Numbered from the stretch's first letter, positions 50,551 to 60,472 are shown. The stretch: DNA of 64,000 nt from Perlabentimonas gracilis (GCF_011174675.1 NZ_JAANIG010000025.1:1-64000); one strand, 5' to 3'. A program made the numbers and translations. Notes: generated by a model not told the origin, from the letters alone.

Positions 50551-51843
50551 CTACCTGTACGACTCAAGCACTTGGCGTATTGCCCTTTGGCAAACAGGAC
50601 AGAACCCCTTGGCCTCGTTGCTCTTCATTCTACAGTCGATGTAAGGACGATAAACGCCTTTGCTCATGTAGCCACCACCCTCGTATACGCCCACCGTTTT
50701 CTGAAAATCTTTGGTTTGCGGTGTAGGTATGGGTGTGCTGGGTTTCAACATATCGGCCCATTTAGCATCGAAGTTAACGCGAGTGGTAATGTTCTGCTCC
50801 CAGGGTTCCACATCAAGAGGGTAAAAGTTCTCGTATGCCACATCCGAGGTGTAGTACTCGTCGCCCAAACCAGCTAAACCATGTCCCAGCTCATGAATAA
50901 AAACGATACTCGAGAGCGGATTATCCGAAGTGGCCACGTTGTAGTGGTTATATATGCCGCCTCCACCATAGTCTGCCGTGTTTACCAGTATGTAAACCAC
51001 ATCACTGGGGGCATTGGCTGCAATATCCATTATCTTAAAAGTAGATGTGCTTGTGAGGTATCTGTCAATGCCAAAGGTATTGAAGCTGCTGCTTACGGCT
51101 GTTCTGTTCCAAATGTTTGCCCTTGGATTGGTGGGGCCACTTACTTCAGATGGCGACTCTACCGCCCAGATATTAATGTCGTTTTTGTAGGCAGCAAAGG
51201 GCTCCTGAGCAAACAGGTAATCGGCCAACTTTTTCACATCGCTACGGAACTTGTCCATTTCATTATAGGTGTATCCCTCTGCAATAAAAGTTATGTCGAG
51301 ATTTTGGTTGGCGTTTCCGTTATCAATAATCTTGGTAACAGGGTGCTTTGCCCACTGGTTTTTTATAATGCTGATATCGTTGGGGTTTACCTCAAGGTTA
51401 TACAGCTTTTGGAATTTCCCAGTTTGCTTGTCTCTTGCGAAAAACGTAACATCAACAGTTTTTTTGGGGAATGGAATTCGAGTAACCTGCTCAAAAGCCT
51501 TCGATTGGTAGGTAGCCTCATTAACGGTTTGCCACTCCTGAAAAAGAGTGCAAAAGCCATAGGTGTATAACAACGTGTTCGAATCCTTATCGGTAACTTC
51601 CACTTTGTAACTACCCAGATCAAGATTGCTTAGGGTTTGCGTATGCGAACCGCTCCAATGAGGTTCAATACTTAAATCTTTTAAGAAAAATTGCTGTACT
51701 GTCTCGTTTCCCGCTAAAAAGTAATCAATTCGAAGTGCCTTGTTCTCGAACCAGCTGTCGAAAGCTATTTGGGATTGAGAAGCGTTGTGAAAAAAAACGA
51801 CAAGGGTAAGCAATGCTACCACCTTATACCGAAACGATTTCAT
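50551..51843 (-). CDS. M64-family (IgA-peptidase-like) zinc metallopeptidase, exported
   Basis: 430 residues from ATG 51843, which starts the signal peptide (cleaved after N-A-S-Q-S-Q). FIHELGHGLAGLGDEY holds the zinc-binding HExxH (317-321) and the third ligand region characteristic of M64 peptidases; an N-terminal beta domain (about 25-160) precedes it. Known members cleave host IgA, but most environmental ones have unknown substrates. Confidence 0.88.
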   Translation of the reverse strand: MKSFRYKVVALLTLVVFFHNASQSQIAFDSWFENKALRIDYFLAGNETVQQFFLKDLSIEPHWSGSHTQTLSNLDLGSYKVEVTDKDSNTLLYTYGFCTLFQEWQTVNEATYQSKAFEQVTRIPFPKKTVDVTFFARDKQTGKFQKLYNLEVNPNDISIIKNQWAKHPVTKIIDNGNANQNLDITFIAEGYTYNEMDKFRSDVKKLADYLFAQEPFAAYKNDINIWAVESPSEVSGPTNPRANIWNRTAVSSSFNTFGIDRYLTSTSTFKIMDIAANAPSDVVYILVNTADYGGGGIYNHYNVATSDNPLSSIVFIHELGHGLAGLGDEYYTSDVAYENFYPLDVEPWEQNITTRVNFDAKWADMLKPSTPIPTPQTKDFQKTVGVYEGGGYMSKGVYRPYIDCRMKSNEAKGFCPVCQRAIRQVLESYR

Positions 51844-51918
51844 ACTTTTCAGAGTTTTTGTAACCAAAATAGTTAAACAACCTGCATTTTTGTGGATTGG
51901 AAAGATATGGTAAAAGTA

Positions 51919-53142
51919 TTACAGATTTGAATTTATTGCAAATTCCTCCACTTCGCGAAACACCCTCAGGAAGTTCTCGCCCCAAATCTTGCGAATCTCC
52001 TTCTCTTTGTATCCTCTGCGCAGTAGTTCAACAGTAATGTTAATCATTTCGCTGGCATCGGCACATCCATTAATGGCGCCGCCACCATCAAAGTCGCTTC
52101 CAATACCCACGTAATCAACTCCAACAAGCTGCACCACGTGGTCGATATGGTCTACCAAATCTTTTACACTGGCCAGCTTGGGGGGGAATTCATCGTCGAT
52201 GGCGTACCACTCATCAAATGCTTGCTGTCTTTGCTCGGGCTCCAAATCGCGGAAACTGCCCCATTTTTTCCTAACCGCAGCCCTAGCGCTATCGCGCGCT
52301 GGGTATGGCTCAGGATCTTTCAGATAGTTGCTAAGTAGGCACATTTGAATAACCCCTCCGTTTTCTGCCAGCTTCTTAAGCATGTCATCGTCTAGGTTGC
52401 GGGGGTTGTCACAAATAGCCCTTACGCAGCTATGCGAGGCAATAACAGGTGTTTTGCTGAACTGTAGCACTTGGTAAAAGGCATCATCGGAGATGTGGCT
52501 AACGTCAATCATCATTCCCAAACGATTCAATTCTCTTACCACCTGAAACCCAAATGGGCTGAGCCCTTTGTGCTCGGGGCCATTGGGGTCGGTTGACGAG
52601 TCGCAAATATCGTTGTTGCGGGTATGCGATAGGGTGAGGTAGCGTGCCCCCAGGTTGTAGTACTGCTGGAGCCTGGTTAAATCTTTACCCAAAGGGTATC
52701 CGTTTTCCACCCCTATATATATGGCTCGCTTGTTTTCCTCTTTAATTTTGTATGCATCATCGGCAGCTAGGGCAATGGATGCTCTATTGGGATATCGATT
52801 CACGTTTTCATGAACAGCATCAAAAATCTCGAGAGCCCTTTGGTGTACCTCATCGTACTTTTCGGGTGTGCGTTCGCCCTGCCCAATGAATACGGCAAAA
52901 AAGGCAGCATCGAGACCACCATCCTCCATCTTTTTTAAATCAACCCTACCTCTTGAGCGTTGATCCTCGCCGCTGAAATCGAAACCATCGCGGTTGAACA
53001 TGAGCGGTGTGTCGGTGTGCGTGTCAATGGTTACAATGCGGGAGTGAATGCTCCATGCTTTCTCGAGGAGTTTCTCCTCTTTATTACCACAGCTTGTAAA
53101 AGCAATAATAAGAGCGAGGTAAAGGGGTAGTCTTTTTGCCAT
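51919..53142 (-). CDS. Membrane dipeptidase (M19), lipoprotein
   Basis: 407 residues with lipobox A-F-T-S-C. IDTHTDTPLMF is the HxD zinc site, GVENGYPLGKDL and IDVSHISDDAF the further ligands, and GIGSDFDGG a late metal-site block: a complete binuclear M19 site. It splits dipeptides, including D-amino-acid ones. Free-standing gene between the M64 peptidase and yceI. Confidence 0.9.
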   Translation of the reverse strand: MAKRLPLYLALIIAFTSCGNKEEKLLEKAWSIHSRIVTIDTHTDTPLMFNRDGFDFSGEDQRSRGRVDLKKMEDGGLDAAFFAVFIGQGERTPEKYDEVHQRALEIFDAVHENVNRYPNRASIALAADDAYKIKEENKRAIYIGVENGYPLGKDLTRLQQYYNLGARYLTLSHTRNNDICDSSTDPNGPEHKGLSPFGFQVVRELNRLGMMIDVSHISDDAFYQVLQFSKTPVIASHSCVRAICDNPRNLDDDMLKKLAENGGVIQMCLLSNYLKDPEPYPARDSARAAVRKKWGSFRDLEPEQRQQAFDEWYAIDDEFPPKLASVKDLVDHIDHVVQLVGVDYVGIGSDFDGGGAINGCADASEMINITVELLRRGYKEKEIRKIWGENFLRVFREVEEFAINSNL

Positions 53143-53244
53143 TGGTGTTCTCAGTTTTGGTTAGTCAAACAATGGTAAGACTTATAGGGCTAAAAAGGGT
53201 TTAGCTTTTTGTCGTTTTTAAAGATATCCATAATATTAAGGCAC

Positions 53245-53273
53245 AAAAAACCCAAGGCGCAAACCTTGGGTTT
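53245..53273 (-). terminator. Intrinsic terminator after yceI
   Basis: AAACCCAAGG (53248-53257) pairs with CCTTGGGTTT (53264-53273); on the minus strand a T run follows. Confidence 0.8.
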
Positions 53274-53293
53274 AAAAGTCTTTAGCTTTAGGA

Positions 53294-53971
53294 CTACTCC
53301 GTTCTAATGGTAATAGTTATTCCAATCTCATCGTGAATAAAGTTGTCCTTAAGGTTTGCAAACACCGATTTCGATCCGTAGTTCACATTCCACTCGGTTC
53401 TGTTTATCACAAATTGAGGGGTTTTAGCACTAATGCCCTGCTCGTCGATTTTGATTTTGGCGGGGAAGTTAACCCTACGGGTAATGCCACGCATGGTTAG
53501 GTTGCCTTCAATTCTATGGGTTGGATTTACCTTGCCCTCAACCTCTGTGCTCAGTTCCAACGGGGTAACCGTTGAAAATTTGAATGTTGCAGTTGGGAAT
53601 GAGTCTACAAGGAAGAAATCGGCCGATTTTAAGTGGCCAACCAAATTCTCGTTCATCTTCGGATCGTCAATATCGAGCACTACTATAGAGTTCATATCCA
53701 AAACAAACACTCCCCCAGTAAGTTCGCCATCTTTAACAAAGAGTGAACCTTCTTTTATCGATAACGTTCCGTAGTGAGTGCCAGTGGGCTTTGTTCCAAG
53801 CCATTCAACCTTACTTAGTGCAAGGTTTGGCGTTACGGTGTTGGCTAGTTCCGCGAAGTGAATTTCTGTCGCATCGTCCGATTTTACCTTTTCGCCCTCG
53901 GGGCTTTGCATACAGCTTGTTGCTCCTACGGCCAATACAGCCATCATAATAAATATAGTTCTCAGTTTCAT
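53294..53971 (-). CDS. YceI-family lipid-binding lipoprotein
   Basis: 225 residues from ATG 53971; signal peptide with lipobox A-T-S-C (near residue 20). The YceI barrel spans about 40-225 (KVEWLGTKPTGTHYGTLSIKEG split here; later GNLTMRGITRRVNFPAKI). YceI proteins form an extended lipocalin-like barrel that binds isoprenoid chains. Single gene. Confidence 0.85.
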   Translation of the reverse strand: MKLRTIFIMMAVLAVGATSCMQSPEGEKVKSDDATEIHFAELANTVTPNLALSKVEWLGTKPTGTHYGTLSIKEGSLFVKDGELTGGVFVLDMNSIVVLDIDDPKMNENLVGHLKSADFFLVDSFPTATFKFSTVTPLELSTEVEGKVNPTHRIEGNLTMRGITRRVNFPAKIKIDEQGISAKTPQFVINRTEWNVNYGSKSVFANLKDNFIHDEIGITITIRTE

Positions 53972-54011
53972 ACTATTTAATTGTTTTGGGTTAGCAAATA
54001 TGTTTTGAAAC

Positions 54012-54053
54012 AAAAAAGCATTGTTCCTTATTGTGCTTAATAAACAATGCTTT
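54012..54053 (-). terminator. Intrinsic terminator after the acyltransferase gene
   Basis: AAAGCATTGTT (54015-54025) pairs with AACAATGCTTT (54043-54053); a T run follows on the minus strand. Confidence 0.75.
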
Positions 54054-54083
54054 ACAAAAAAAGTTCACTAGCCTTCGCAACCC

Positions 54084-55901
54084 CTAATCGTTGTTCGTAT
54101 CCTCAAAGGTATAGTCCGATAGGTTAAAGCGCTCCAGGATTGATTTATCGTTAATCTCTTTCGATAATGAGGTTATGGTATCGATTGGCACCTGGAATAG
54201 ATCGAGAATAAGCAGCCCGTCGAGGGCGTTATTAAACTTTGGATCCACATTAAACCCAATAATTTTGCCGTTGAGCTTAATGTACTTTTTCAGTAGCACG
54301 GGCATTCTAAACTCATCCGATTCTATATCCTGAATAAACTTGTCGAGCTTGTTGAGGTCGTTACTTTTCTCAAAAATTACATCGGTATCATCCTTGCTTA
54401 CGGGAACCTTAAACGTGTTGCGTGGCGTTATTAACCGGGCAAACTCATGGTCGTAGTAGTTGGCCTTCATGAAGTTGATGATTAGCCCCTTGGAAAAATT
54501 CGAGAAGCGGCTCGATATGCTCACCGGTCCAATCAGGTATCGGTACTCCGGATTTTTAATAAGGAAGTACAATATTCCTTTCCAAAGCAAGAATAGGGGT
54601 AGTGGTTTGCGCTGGTACTCCTTTACAATAAACGACCGGCCCAGCTCGATGCTCTGCCCAAGGATGGGCAGAAAACCGTTGTCGATTTTAAACAAGCTTT
54701 GGATGTAGAACCCCTTCTTGCCGTACCTGTCAAGTATCTCCTTGCCTTTACCTACGCGATATGCGCCCACAATAGTCTTCTGTTCTTCATCCCAAATAAA
54801 CAGCTGGTTGTAGTATAGGTCAAACTCATCCACGTCAATCTTTCGGTTAGTACCCTCACCAACCTCTCGGAACGTTACCTCGCGCAGGCGACCCAACTCG
54901 GTCATTATATTGGGCATTTCAACCGAAGGAGCACAGTAGATGCAGAAGTTTTTGCTTTTAAACAGCAGGTAGCTCTCGGTGAGCGACTCCACTTCGCTTT
55001 GGATAAGCTCGGGGGCAACGGGTTGTATGATGTCCACGGGCTTTGGCTCGGGTTTTAGCCGATAGTTAAAGAACTTCTTTACCTCAATGGATGACCCTAG
55101 GGCATAGGTCTTAAGCCTGAGGAAGCGACCAAACCGAGCGATATCGGTAAAATCTTTTTGCTCTTTTACCGAGATTGGTATGCCCATTCGGAGTTTCACC
55201 AGCTTGTTCTTCTTGTTTAGTAACTCCGATGGGAGCTTAGCAGTACGCAGCATGGGGTGAATTAGCCCAAGGATATGAAATAGCCTACTATTTGTGCCCT
55301 TAAAATACACCGGAACAATGGGCACCTCCATCTTTTTGATGAACTTGATGATAGACTCGTTCCACTGCTTATCGGCCACACCGGGCGACTCGGTATTGTA
55401 GTACGTTGACACCTCGCCAGCAGGGAATATGCCCAGCGGCTTGCCTTCACGAAGGTGGTTAAGCGCCCCCTTTATGCCTGCTACACTCGATGAGATCTGC
55501 GTTTGCCCCTCGAATGGATCAACGGGGATAATTACTTCCTTTATGGGGTCAATGCGTCGTAACAAGAAGTTGGCCATCACCTTAAAATCGGGCCTTATCT
55601 CCGATATTATTTTCAGCAGAATTATCCCATCAATGCCACCGTAAGGGTGGTTCGATACAATTATGAATGGCCCCTCCTTTGGGATTCTCAGTAGCTCCTC
55701 CTCGCTAATTTCGTAGTTTATTTGCAGGTTGTTGAGCAGGGTGTTCAGAAAATCAAGACCCTTTAAATGGCCAATCTTAGAGTACTCCTTATTAATTTTA
55801 TTAATTTTTAAGATTGACATCAGCATCTTGGCTATGCTTTCACCCCCCACGGTGTTTAGCCCAGCCGCTTTTTTGAAATCTTTCGGATCAACTAGTTCCA
55901 T
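54084..55901 (-). CDS. OlsF-like bifunctional lysophospholipid/N-acyltransferase
   Basis: 605 residues, two domains. The N-terminal half is a PlsC-type acyltransferase with NHPYGGIDG (His85, Asp91) and IFPAGEVSTY; the C-terminal half (about 315-580) is a GNAT-like acyltransferase region (VGAYRVGKGKEI ... ELGRSFIVKEYQRK). The arrangement matches OlsF of Flavobacterium and Serratia, which makes ornithine/amino-acid lipids by N- then O-acylation. A TAAATTTG box (55909-55916) lies almost at the start codon. Confidence 0.75.
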   Translation of the reverse strand: MELVDPKDFKKAAGLNTVGGESIAKMLMSILKINKINKEYSKIGHLKGLDFLNTLLNNLQINYEISEEELLRIPKEGPFIIVSNHPYGGIDGIILLKIISEIRPDFKVMANFLLRRIDPIKEVIIPVDPFEGQTQISSSVAGIKGALNHLREGKPLGIFPAGEVSTYYNTESPGVADKQWNESIIKFIKKMEVPIVPVYFKGTNSRLFHILGLIHPMLRTAKLPSELLNKKNKLVKLRMGIPISVKEQKDFTDIARFGRFLRLKTYALGSSIEVKKFFNYRLKPEPKPVDIIQPVAPELIQSEVESLTESYLLFKSKNFCIYCAPSVEMPNIMTELGRLREVTFREVGEGTNRKIDVDEFDLYYNQLFIWDEEQKTIVGAYRVGKGKEILDRYGKKGFYIQSLFKIDNGFLPILGQSIELGRSFIVKEYQRKPLPLFLLWKGILYFLIKNPEYRYLIGPVSISSRFSNFSKGLIINFMKANYYDHEFARLITPRNTFKVPVSKDDTDVIFEKSNDLNKLDKFIQDIESDEFRMPVLLKKYIKLNGKIIGFNVDPKFNNALDGLLILDLFQVPIDTITSLSKEINDKSILERFNLSDYTFEDTNND

Positions 55902-56140
55902 TAATAGTCAAATTTAGTCCCGGATTTTTTGCATGTTTTATCGTGTCGCAATTTACAAAAATCTTAACTTCAAATCCTGAATTTTGAGCCATTATAGATT
56001 TTTTATTGATGTATCTATACCCCTTTAACCCCTGTATGTAAATACAACATAATAGATATTTGTATGTTACATTATGAGAAATATTATGAAAGGTGATTTC
56101 AATTATTTATGTTTTTGTTTAAAACAATCAATCAAAGCAT

Positions 56141-56148
56141 TAATTTTG
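56141..56148 (+). promoter_or_regulatory. Minus-7 box for the 56186 gene
   Basis: TAATTTTG, a full match to TAnnTTTG, 37 bases before the ATG. Confidence 0.4.
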
Positions 56149-56185
56149 CACTGAATACTAAAGTTGATAATTAAAGACTACCACT

Positions 56186-57028
56186 ATGAGAAAACTTGTT
56201 GCACTGCTATGCCTAGTTAGCCTTAGCGCGGCTGCTTTTGCAGAGCGTTACGTAACTCGCCATGAGGATATTAAAACTTTTATGGGAACCACTACCTATG
56301 TGGTGCTTGAGGATAATCCCATGTCGGAGTACAATTTTAAAATCAAGGAGGCAGTTGAAAAATCTTGGACAATTACCCCCTACGAGTTTATTAATACTAC
56401 TCAGTTCGAAGAGATGAGGGGTGATATTAGTAAATCATTTCTAGTTAAGCTTGACATTAAGTTTACTGGTGATAAGCTAGAAGCCACCTATAATTTTTTA
56501 TCCGTTGTCCTTGGTGCTGGAGTACGTAGGCATACCGATCTGCCCGATATATGCTCACTTCCGCTTGCATACAAGAGCGTTGGTGAGGATAGCTATGCCT
56601 ACAAGCTCGAAGGACTCATTTTGGCTGCTCAATACCACATCAAGAATTTAGATCAAAACCCTAAACTTATCAAGAAGAATATCTTTAAGCCCTACAACAA
56701 GAACAGGAAGCAAGTTAAGGAGAAAGAACTTTGGGTGCTTGAGCAGGATCTGGATCGTAACGTGCGTAGCCTTACCGATGTTCGCAAGAATTACCCCCAC
56801 ACTGTAAGGATTGTTACCCCAGATGATATTGCAAAGGCAGTTGCCGAGAAGAATCCTAACGTTATTTACCTTCATAAGGTTGGCCCCGAGGGCACCCGTT
56901 TACAGGCTCGTTGCTATAAAATTTTAATTGACGCTGTCGATGGTAAGATGTACTACTTCAACTACCATATGATAAACAGTAAGCGTGGCGATGGATTTCT
57001 TGCCAAAGACTTCAAGCGCATTAAGTAA
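56186..57028 (+). CDS. Exported protein of unknown function, paralogue 1
   Basis: 280 residues with a signal peptide cleaved after A-A-F-A. The mature protein shares with the next gene product the pattern VVLED/VVMDG ... AVEKSWTITPYEFIN (against AIEKHWQINDYELIN) ... a C-terminal CYKILIDAVDGKMYYFNYHMI (against CFKMIIEPATGKGYFYKTHSI, both cut at 20). No known domain recognised. The pair is probably a single transcript interrupted by a terminator (57048-57093). Confidence 0.65.
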   Translation: MRKLVALLCLVSLSAAAFAERYVTRHEDIKTFMGTTTYVVLEDNPMSEYNFKIKEAVEKSWTITPYEFINTTQFEEMRGDISKSFLVKLDIKFTGDKLEATYNFLSVVLGAGVRRHTDLPDICSLPLAYKSVGEDSYAYKLEGLILAAQYHIKNLDQNPKLIKKNIFKPYNKNRKQVKEKELWVLEQDLDRNVRSLTDVRKNYPHTVRIVTPDDIAKAVAEKNPNVIYLHKVGPEGTRLQARCYKILIDAVDGKMYYFNYHMINSKRGDGFLAKDFKRIK

Positions 57029-57047
57029 TTTGAACAGTTTTTCCTGG

Positions 57048-57093
57048 GCATCGTTTATACCTTTACACATTAGGTATGACGATGCTTTTTTTT
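57048..57093 (+). terminator. Intrinsic terminator between the two paralogues
   Basis: GCATCGT (57048-57054) pairs with ACGATGC (57079-57085), with an inner CCT/AGG, followed by T8. Confidence 0.7.
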
Positions 57094-57116
57094 AGTACCC
57101 GCAAAAAATTGTTGAT

Positions 57117-57983
57117 ATGAGTTGGAAAAAGTTCACGGTAATAATTGCCATTGCTTTACTTGCTAAAGCAGTTGGCGCTCAAGGACCCTACGCTACATCA
57201 GAGCAGGTTAGTGCATTTTCCAATACCAAGCTCCTGGTTGTGATGGACGGTAGAGACGTGGCATTTGATGCTATGCTTAAGAATGCCATTGAGAAACATT
57301 GGCAAATAAACGATTATGAGTTGATTAACAGCAATCGCTTTAACGAGGCGAAGACAAACCCAGAGTACTCATTCCTGATTACTCTGCAAACGGAGTTCGA
57401 CAACGACCCTCATGGACACACCTACAACTTTATGTACCTTATGCTTTCGCATCCCACGGGCGATATTCAGGAAATGCCCGTGATTGCACGAATCCCCTTC
57501 GTAGGCTCAACGCTTACCAGCAGCAACGAGCTGCACAAAACCGAGATGCTTGTGAAGTTTATCCAGAGCTATGCCACCGATGTTGTGAAGACTGAGGGTA
57601 GCAAGCGGCTTCACAAGTTAAACCATCTCAATAGAAGGATTAAAGAGTTGAAAGGTAAAGCCTTATACTTTAGTGAGAGCCAGGTTGCCTTCAGCATGGC
57701 CGAGGGCAAGGATTTTGGCAAGATATACAAGAACTATCATCGAGTAGTTACCGATGAAGAGCTGGTCGATATAGTGAAAAAGGCCGAGAAGGATGTGGTG
57801 GTATTTCACATTGTAGCTCCCGGCCCCGATGCAACCTCGGGCAAGTGCTTTAAAATGATTATCGAACCGGCTACTGGAAAGGGATATTTTTACAAAACGC
57901 ATAGTATTAGCGAGAAAAAACCTCCATTAATTCTTAAGCGCGATTTTCGAAATATCCGATGGTACCCTATCCACTGGCTATAA
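57117..57983 (+). CDS. Exported protein of unknown function, paralogue 2
   Basis: 288 residues with a signal peptide cleaved after A-V-G-A-Q. Same layout as 56186-57028 but clearly diverged. It ends just before a small lipoprotein-like ORF. Tandem duplication of an exported gene of unknown role. Confidence 0.65.
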   Translation: MSWKKFTVIIAIALLAKAVGAQGPYATSEQVSAFSNTKLLVVMDGRDVAFDAMLKNAIEKHWQINDYELINSNRFNEAKTNPEYSFLITLQTEFDNDPHGHTYNFMYLMLSHPTGDIQEMPVIARIPFVGSTLTSSNELHKTEMLVKFIQSYATDVVKTEGSKRLHKLNHLNRRIKELKGKALYFSESQVAFSMAEGKDFGKIYKNYHRVVTDEELVDIVKKAEKDVVVFHIVAPGPDATSGKCFKMIIEPATGKGYFYKTHSISEKKPPLILKRDFRNIRWYPIHWL

Positions 57984-58018
57984 CCAGTGGCCGAATCTGG
58001 CATCTTGCTATTGTGCTA

Positions 58019-58287
58019 ATGGCTATTTTTATTAGCCTCTCGGGATGCATAACCTTTACTTGTGACGAGACCAGGAGTGCGGGAGTTTTCACAGTATGAG
58101 CGATTCGCAAAGTGGTAATGTGATTACGGTGGAAGGAAAGGTTAAGTACACGGGTTGCATTTGCCCCGAAGTATTGGTTACCTTTGGGGAGCAATACATT
58201 TTTAAAGCATCAATACCAGGAACCTACGAAATTATTTTTTCAGGTTTAGGTTCAAATAGCATAACGCATACAATTACAATTAACTAA
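58019..58287 (+). pseudogene. Small cysteine-containing lipoprotein, apparently split by a frameshift
   Basis: An ATG at 58019 opens MAIFISLSGCITFTCDETRS, a lipoprotein-like start, but the frame stops at TGA 58097-58099. A second ORF begins with the overlapping ATGA at 58096 and continues with VKYTGCICPEVLVTFG to 58287. Together they would form one protein of about 89 residues. Either a frameshift has occurred or the two short ORFs are translationally coupled. It precedes ettA by five bases. Confidence 0.45.
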
Positions 58288-58292
58288 ATATT

Positions 58293-59966
58293 ATGGCCGA
58301 CGAAAAGATTATTTTCTCCATGGTGGGAGTAAGCAAGGTTTTTCCACCTCAAAAAAAGGTTCTAAACAATATCTACCTATCATTTTTCTATGGTGCCAAA
58401 ATTGGTATCATTGGGTTAAATGGATCAGGGAAATCGACCCTACTAAAGATTATTGCGGGGATAGAAAAATCGTATCAGGGCGAAGTGGTGTTCTCGCCGG
58501 GCTACTCGGTGGGCTACCTCGAACAGGAACCACAGCTCGACGAAACCAAAACCGTTAGGGAAATTGTTGAGGAGGGTGTGATGGATGTGGTTCAGCTCAT
58601 GCGCCAGTACGACGAGGTGAATGCCAAGTTTGCCGAACCCATGAGCGACGATGAAATGATGAAGCTGGTTGAGCTACAGGGCGAGCTAACCGAGAAGATT
58701 GACCATGCCGATGGTTGGAACCTCGACTCCAAGCTGGAGCGTGCTATGGACGCCCTTCGTTGCCCTGAGCCCGATGCAGCTATTAAAGTGCTATCGGGTG
58801 GCGAGCGCAGGCGCGTAGCGCTTTGCCGCCTATTGCTACAGGAACCCGATGTGCTGCTGCTCGATGAGCCAACCAACCACCTCGATGCCGAGAGCGTGCA
58901 GTGGCTCGAGATGCATCTCCAGCAATACAAAGGAACCGTGATTGCCATTACCCACGACCGTTACTTTCTCGACAATGTGGCCGGTTGGATTCTTGAACTC
59001 GATAGGGGCGAGGGAATACCATGGAAGGGTAACTACTCCTCATGGTTGGAGCAAAAATCAACCCGTTTGGCTCAGGAGGAGAAGCAGGAGAGCAAGCGAC
59101 GTAAAACCCTTGAGCGCGAGCTGGAGTGGGTGCGGATGTCGCCCAAGGCGCGGCATGCCAAGAGTAAAGCACGCCTCTCGGCGTACGATAAGCTGCTAAG
59201 CGAAGATTCTAAGCAGAAGGAAGAGCGACTGGAGATATTTATCCCCAATGGGCCAAGGCTTGGCGACTCGGTAATTGAGGCTAACGATGTGGCCAAGGGT
59301 TATGGCGATAGGCTGCTGTACGACAACCTCAACTTTAAGCTACCTCCCAACGGAATAGTTGGTATTATTGGCCCCAACGGAGCCGGTAAAACAACCCTTT
59401 TTAGGTTGATTATGGGGCTTGAGACCCCAGATAAAGGAACTTTTGATGTGGGCAAAACCGTTAAGCTGGCCTATGTCGATCAGCAGCACTCGGCCATCGA
59501 TCCTGAGAAAACCGTGTTCGAGGTAATATCGGGAGGCCTCGATTTTGTGATGCTTGGCGGACGACAGGTGAATGCCAGAGCATATGTGGCTCGCTTCAAC
59601 TTTACTGGTGCCGATCAGGAGAAGAAGTGCGGCGTGCTATCGGGCGGTGAACGAAACAGGTTGCACCTTGCGCTGGCCCTAAAGGAGGAGGGTAACGTGA
59701 TTCTGCTCGACGAGCCCACCAACGATATCGACGTGAACACCCTACGGGCGCTGGAGGAGGGTTTAGAAAACTTTGCCGGTTGCGCCGTGGTGATTAGCCA
59801 CGACCGATGGTTCCTCGACCGTATTGCAACGCATATATTGGCATTCGAGGGCGACTCGCAGGTGTACTTCTTCGAGGGATCGTTTAGCGAGTACGAGGAG
59901 AACAGGCGCAAACGGTTAGGCGATGAGGAGCCCAAACGCATAAAGTACCGTAAGCTGGTAGAGTAG
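58293..59966 (+). CDS. ettA: ABC-F ATPase EttA (energy-dependent translational throttle)
   Basis: 557 residues with two ABC domains. Walker A GLNGSGKST (41-49) and GPNGAGKTT, signatures LSGGERRRVALCRLL and LSGGERNRLHLALAL, and the arm/linker between them define ABC-F. Binds the ribosomal E site and gates elongation with the energy state. No membrane segments. Confidence 0.93.
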   Translation: MADEKIIFSMVGVSKVFPPQKKVLNNIYLSFFYGAKIGIIGLNGSGKSTLLKIIAGIEKSYQGEVVFSPGYSVGYLEQEPQLDETKTVREIVEEGVMDVVQLMRQYDEVNAKFAEPMSDDEMMKLVELQGELTEKIDHADGWNLDSKLERAMDALRCPEPDAAIKVLSGGERRRVALCRLLLQEPDVLLLDEPTNHLDAESVQWLEMHLQQYKGTVIAITHDRYFLDNVAGWILELDRGEGIPWKGNYSSWLEQKSTRLAQEEKQESKRRKTLERELEWVRMSPKARHAKSKARLSAYDKLLSEDSKQKEERLEIFIPNGPRLGDSVIEANDVAKGYGDRLLYDNLNFKLPPNGIVGIIGPNGAGKTTLFRLIMGLETPDKGTFDVGKTVKLAYVDQQHSAIDPEKTVFEVISGGLDFVMLGGRQVNARAYVARFNFTGADQEKKCGVLSGGERNRLHLALALKEEGNVILLDEPTNDIDVNTLRALEEGLENFAGCAVVISHDRWFLDRIATHILAFEGDSQVYFFEGSFSEYEENRRKRLGDEEPKRIKYRKLVE

Positions 59967-60010
59967 TTTCCCTTATTATAAATTTTGAAATAAACCCTAA
60001 ACCTTTTTCT

Positions 60011-60367
60011 ATGGAACCAATAGTTTATGTTAGTAACGAGGAACGCACCATGGCCATGCTTTGCCATTTAAGCGCGTTGGCCATGTTTGTAATCCCCTTC
60101 GGGAGCATCTTGGGACCACTTATTGTTTGGCTAATAAAAAAGGATCAGTACGTTGAGGTTGACAAGCAGGGCAAGGATGCCCTTAACTTCCATATCTCGA
60201 TGTTGATTTATACAATTGTCTCGGGTATGCTTGTGCTTATTGGTGTTGGCATACTGTTCCTTATTGGCATTGGTGTATTCAAGCTGGTGATGATAATTGT
60301 AGCTTCAGTCCGATCGAATAGCGGCGAGCGATTTGCCTATCCCTTGGCCCTAAGGTTTATAAGTTAG
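60011..60367 (+). CDS. DUF4870-type small membrane protein
   Basis: 118 residues. ERTMAMLCHLSALAMFVIPFG opens the DUF4870 pattern (cut here), followed by VEVDKQGKDALNFHISMLIY and two more membrane segments, about three in all. Function unknown; widespread in Bacteria. Confidence 0.75.
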   Translation: MEPIVYVSNEERTMAMLCHLSALAMFVIPFGSILGPLIVWLIKKDQYVEVDKQGKDALNFHISMLIYTIVSGMLVLIGVGILFLIGIGVFKLVMIIVASVRSNSGERFAYPLALRFIS

Positions 60368-60442
60368 GTTTTAGGCCAATTCTGTAATGCTATATCAATA
60401 TCGTTTAGTAAAGATTTTTGTTCTCCTTTAAGTGACTCCTAA

Positions 60443-60472
60443 GATGGGCGGTTGGCTGTGCCACCGCCCATC
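60443..60472. other. Strong hairpin in the 60368-60884 gap
   Basis: GATGGGCGG (60443-60451) pairs perfectly with CCGCCCATC (60464-60472) and TGGC/GCCA extends the stem inside. A weak T stretch follows, so it may be the terminator of the DUF4870 gene or a repeat palindrome. The following 300 bases contain only a second GC-rich inverted stretch (CAGGCTCCCGCCTG near 60481) and no gene. Confidence 0.5.
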
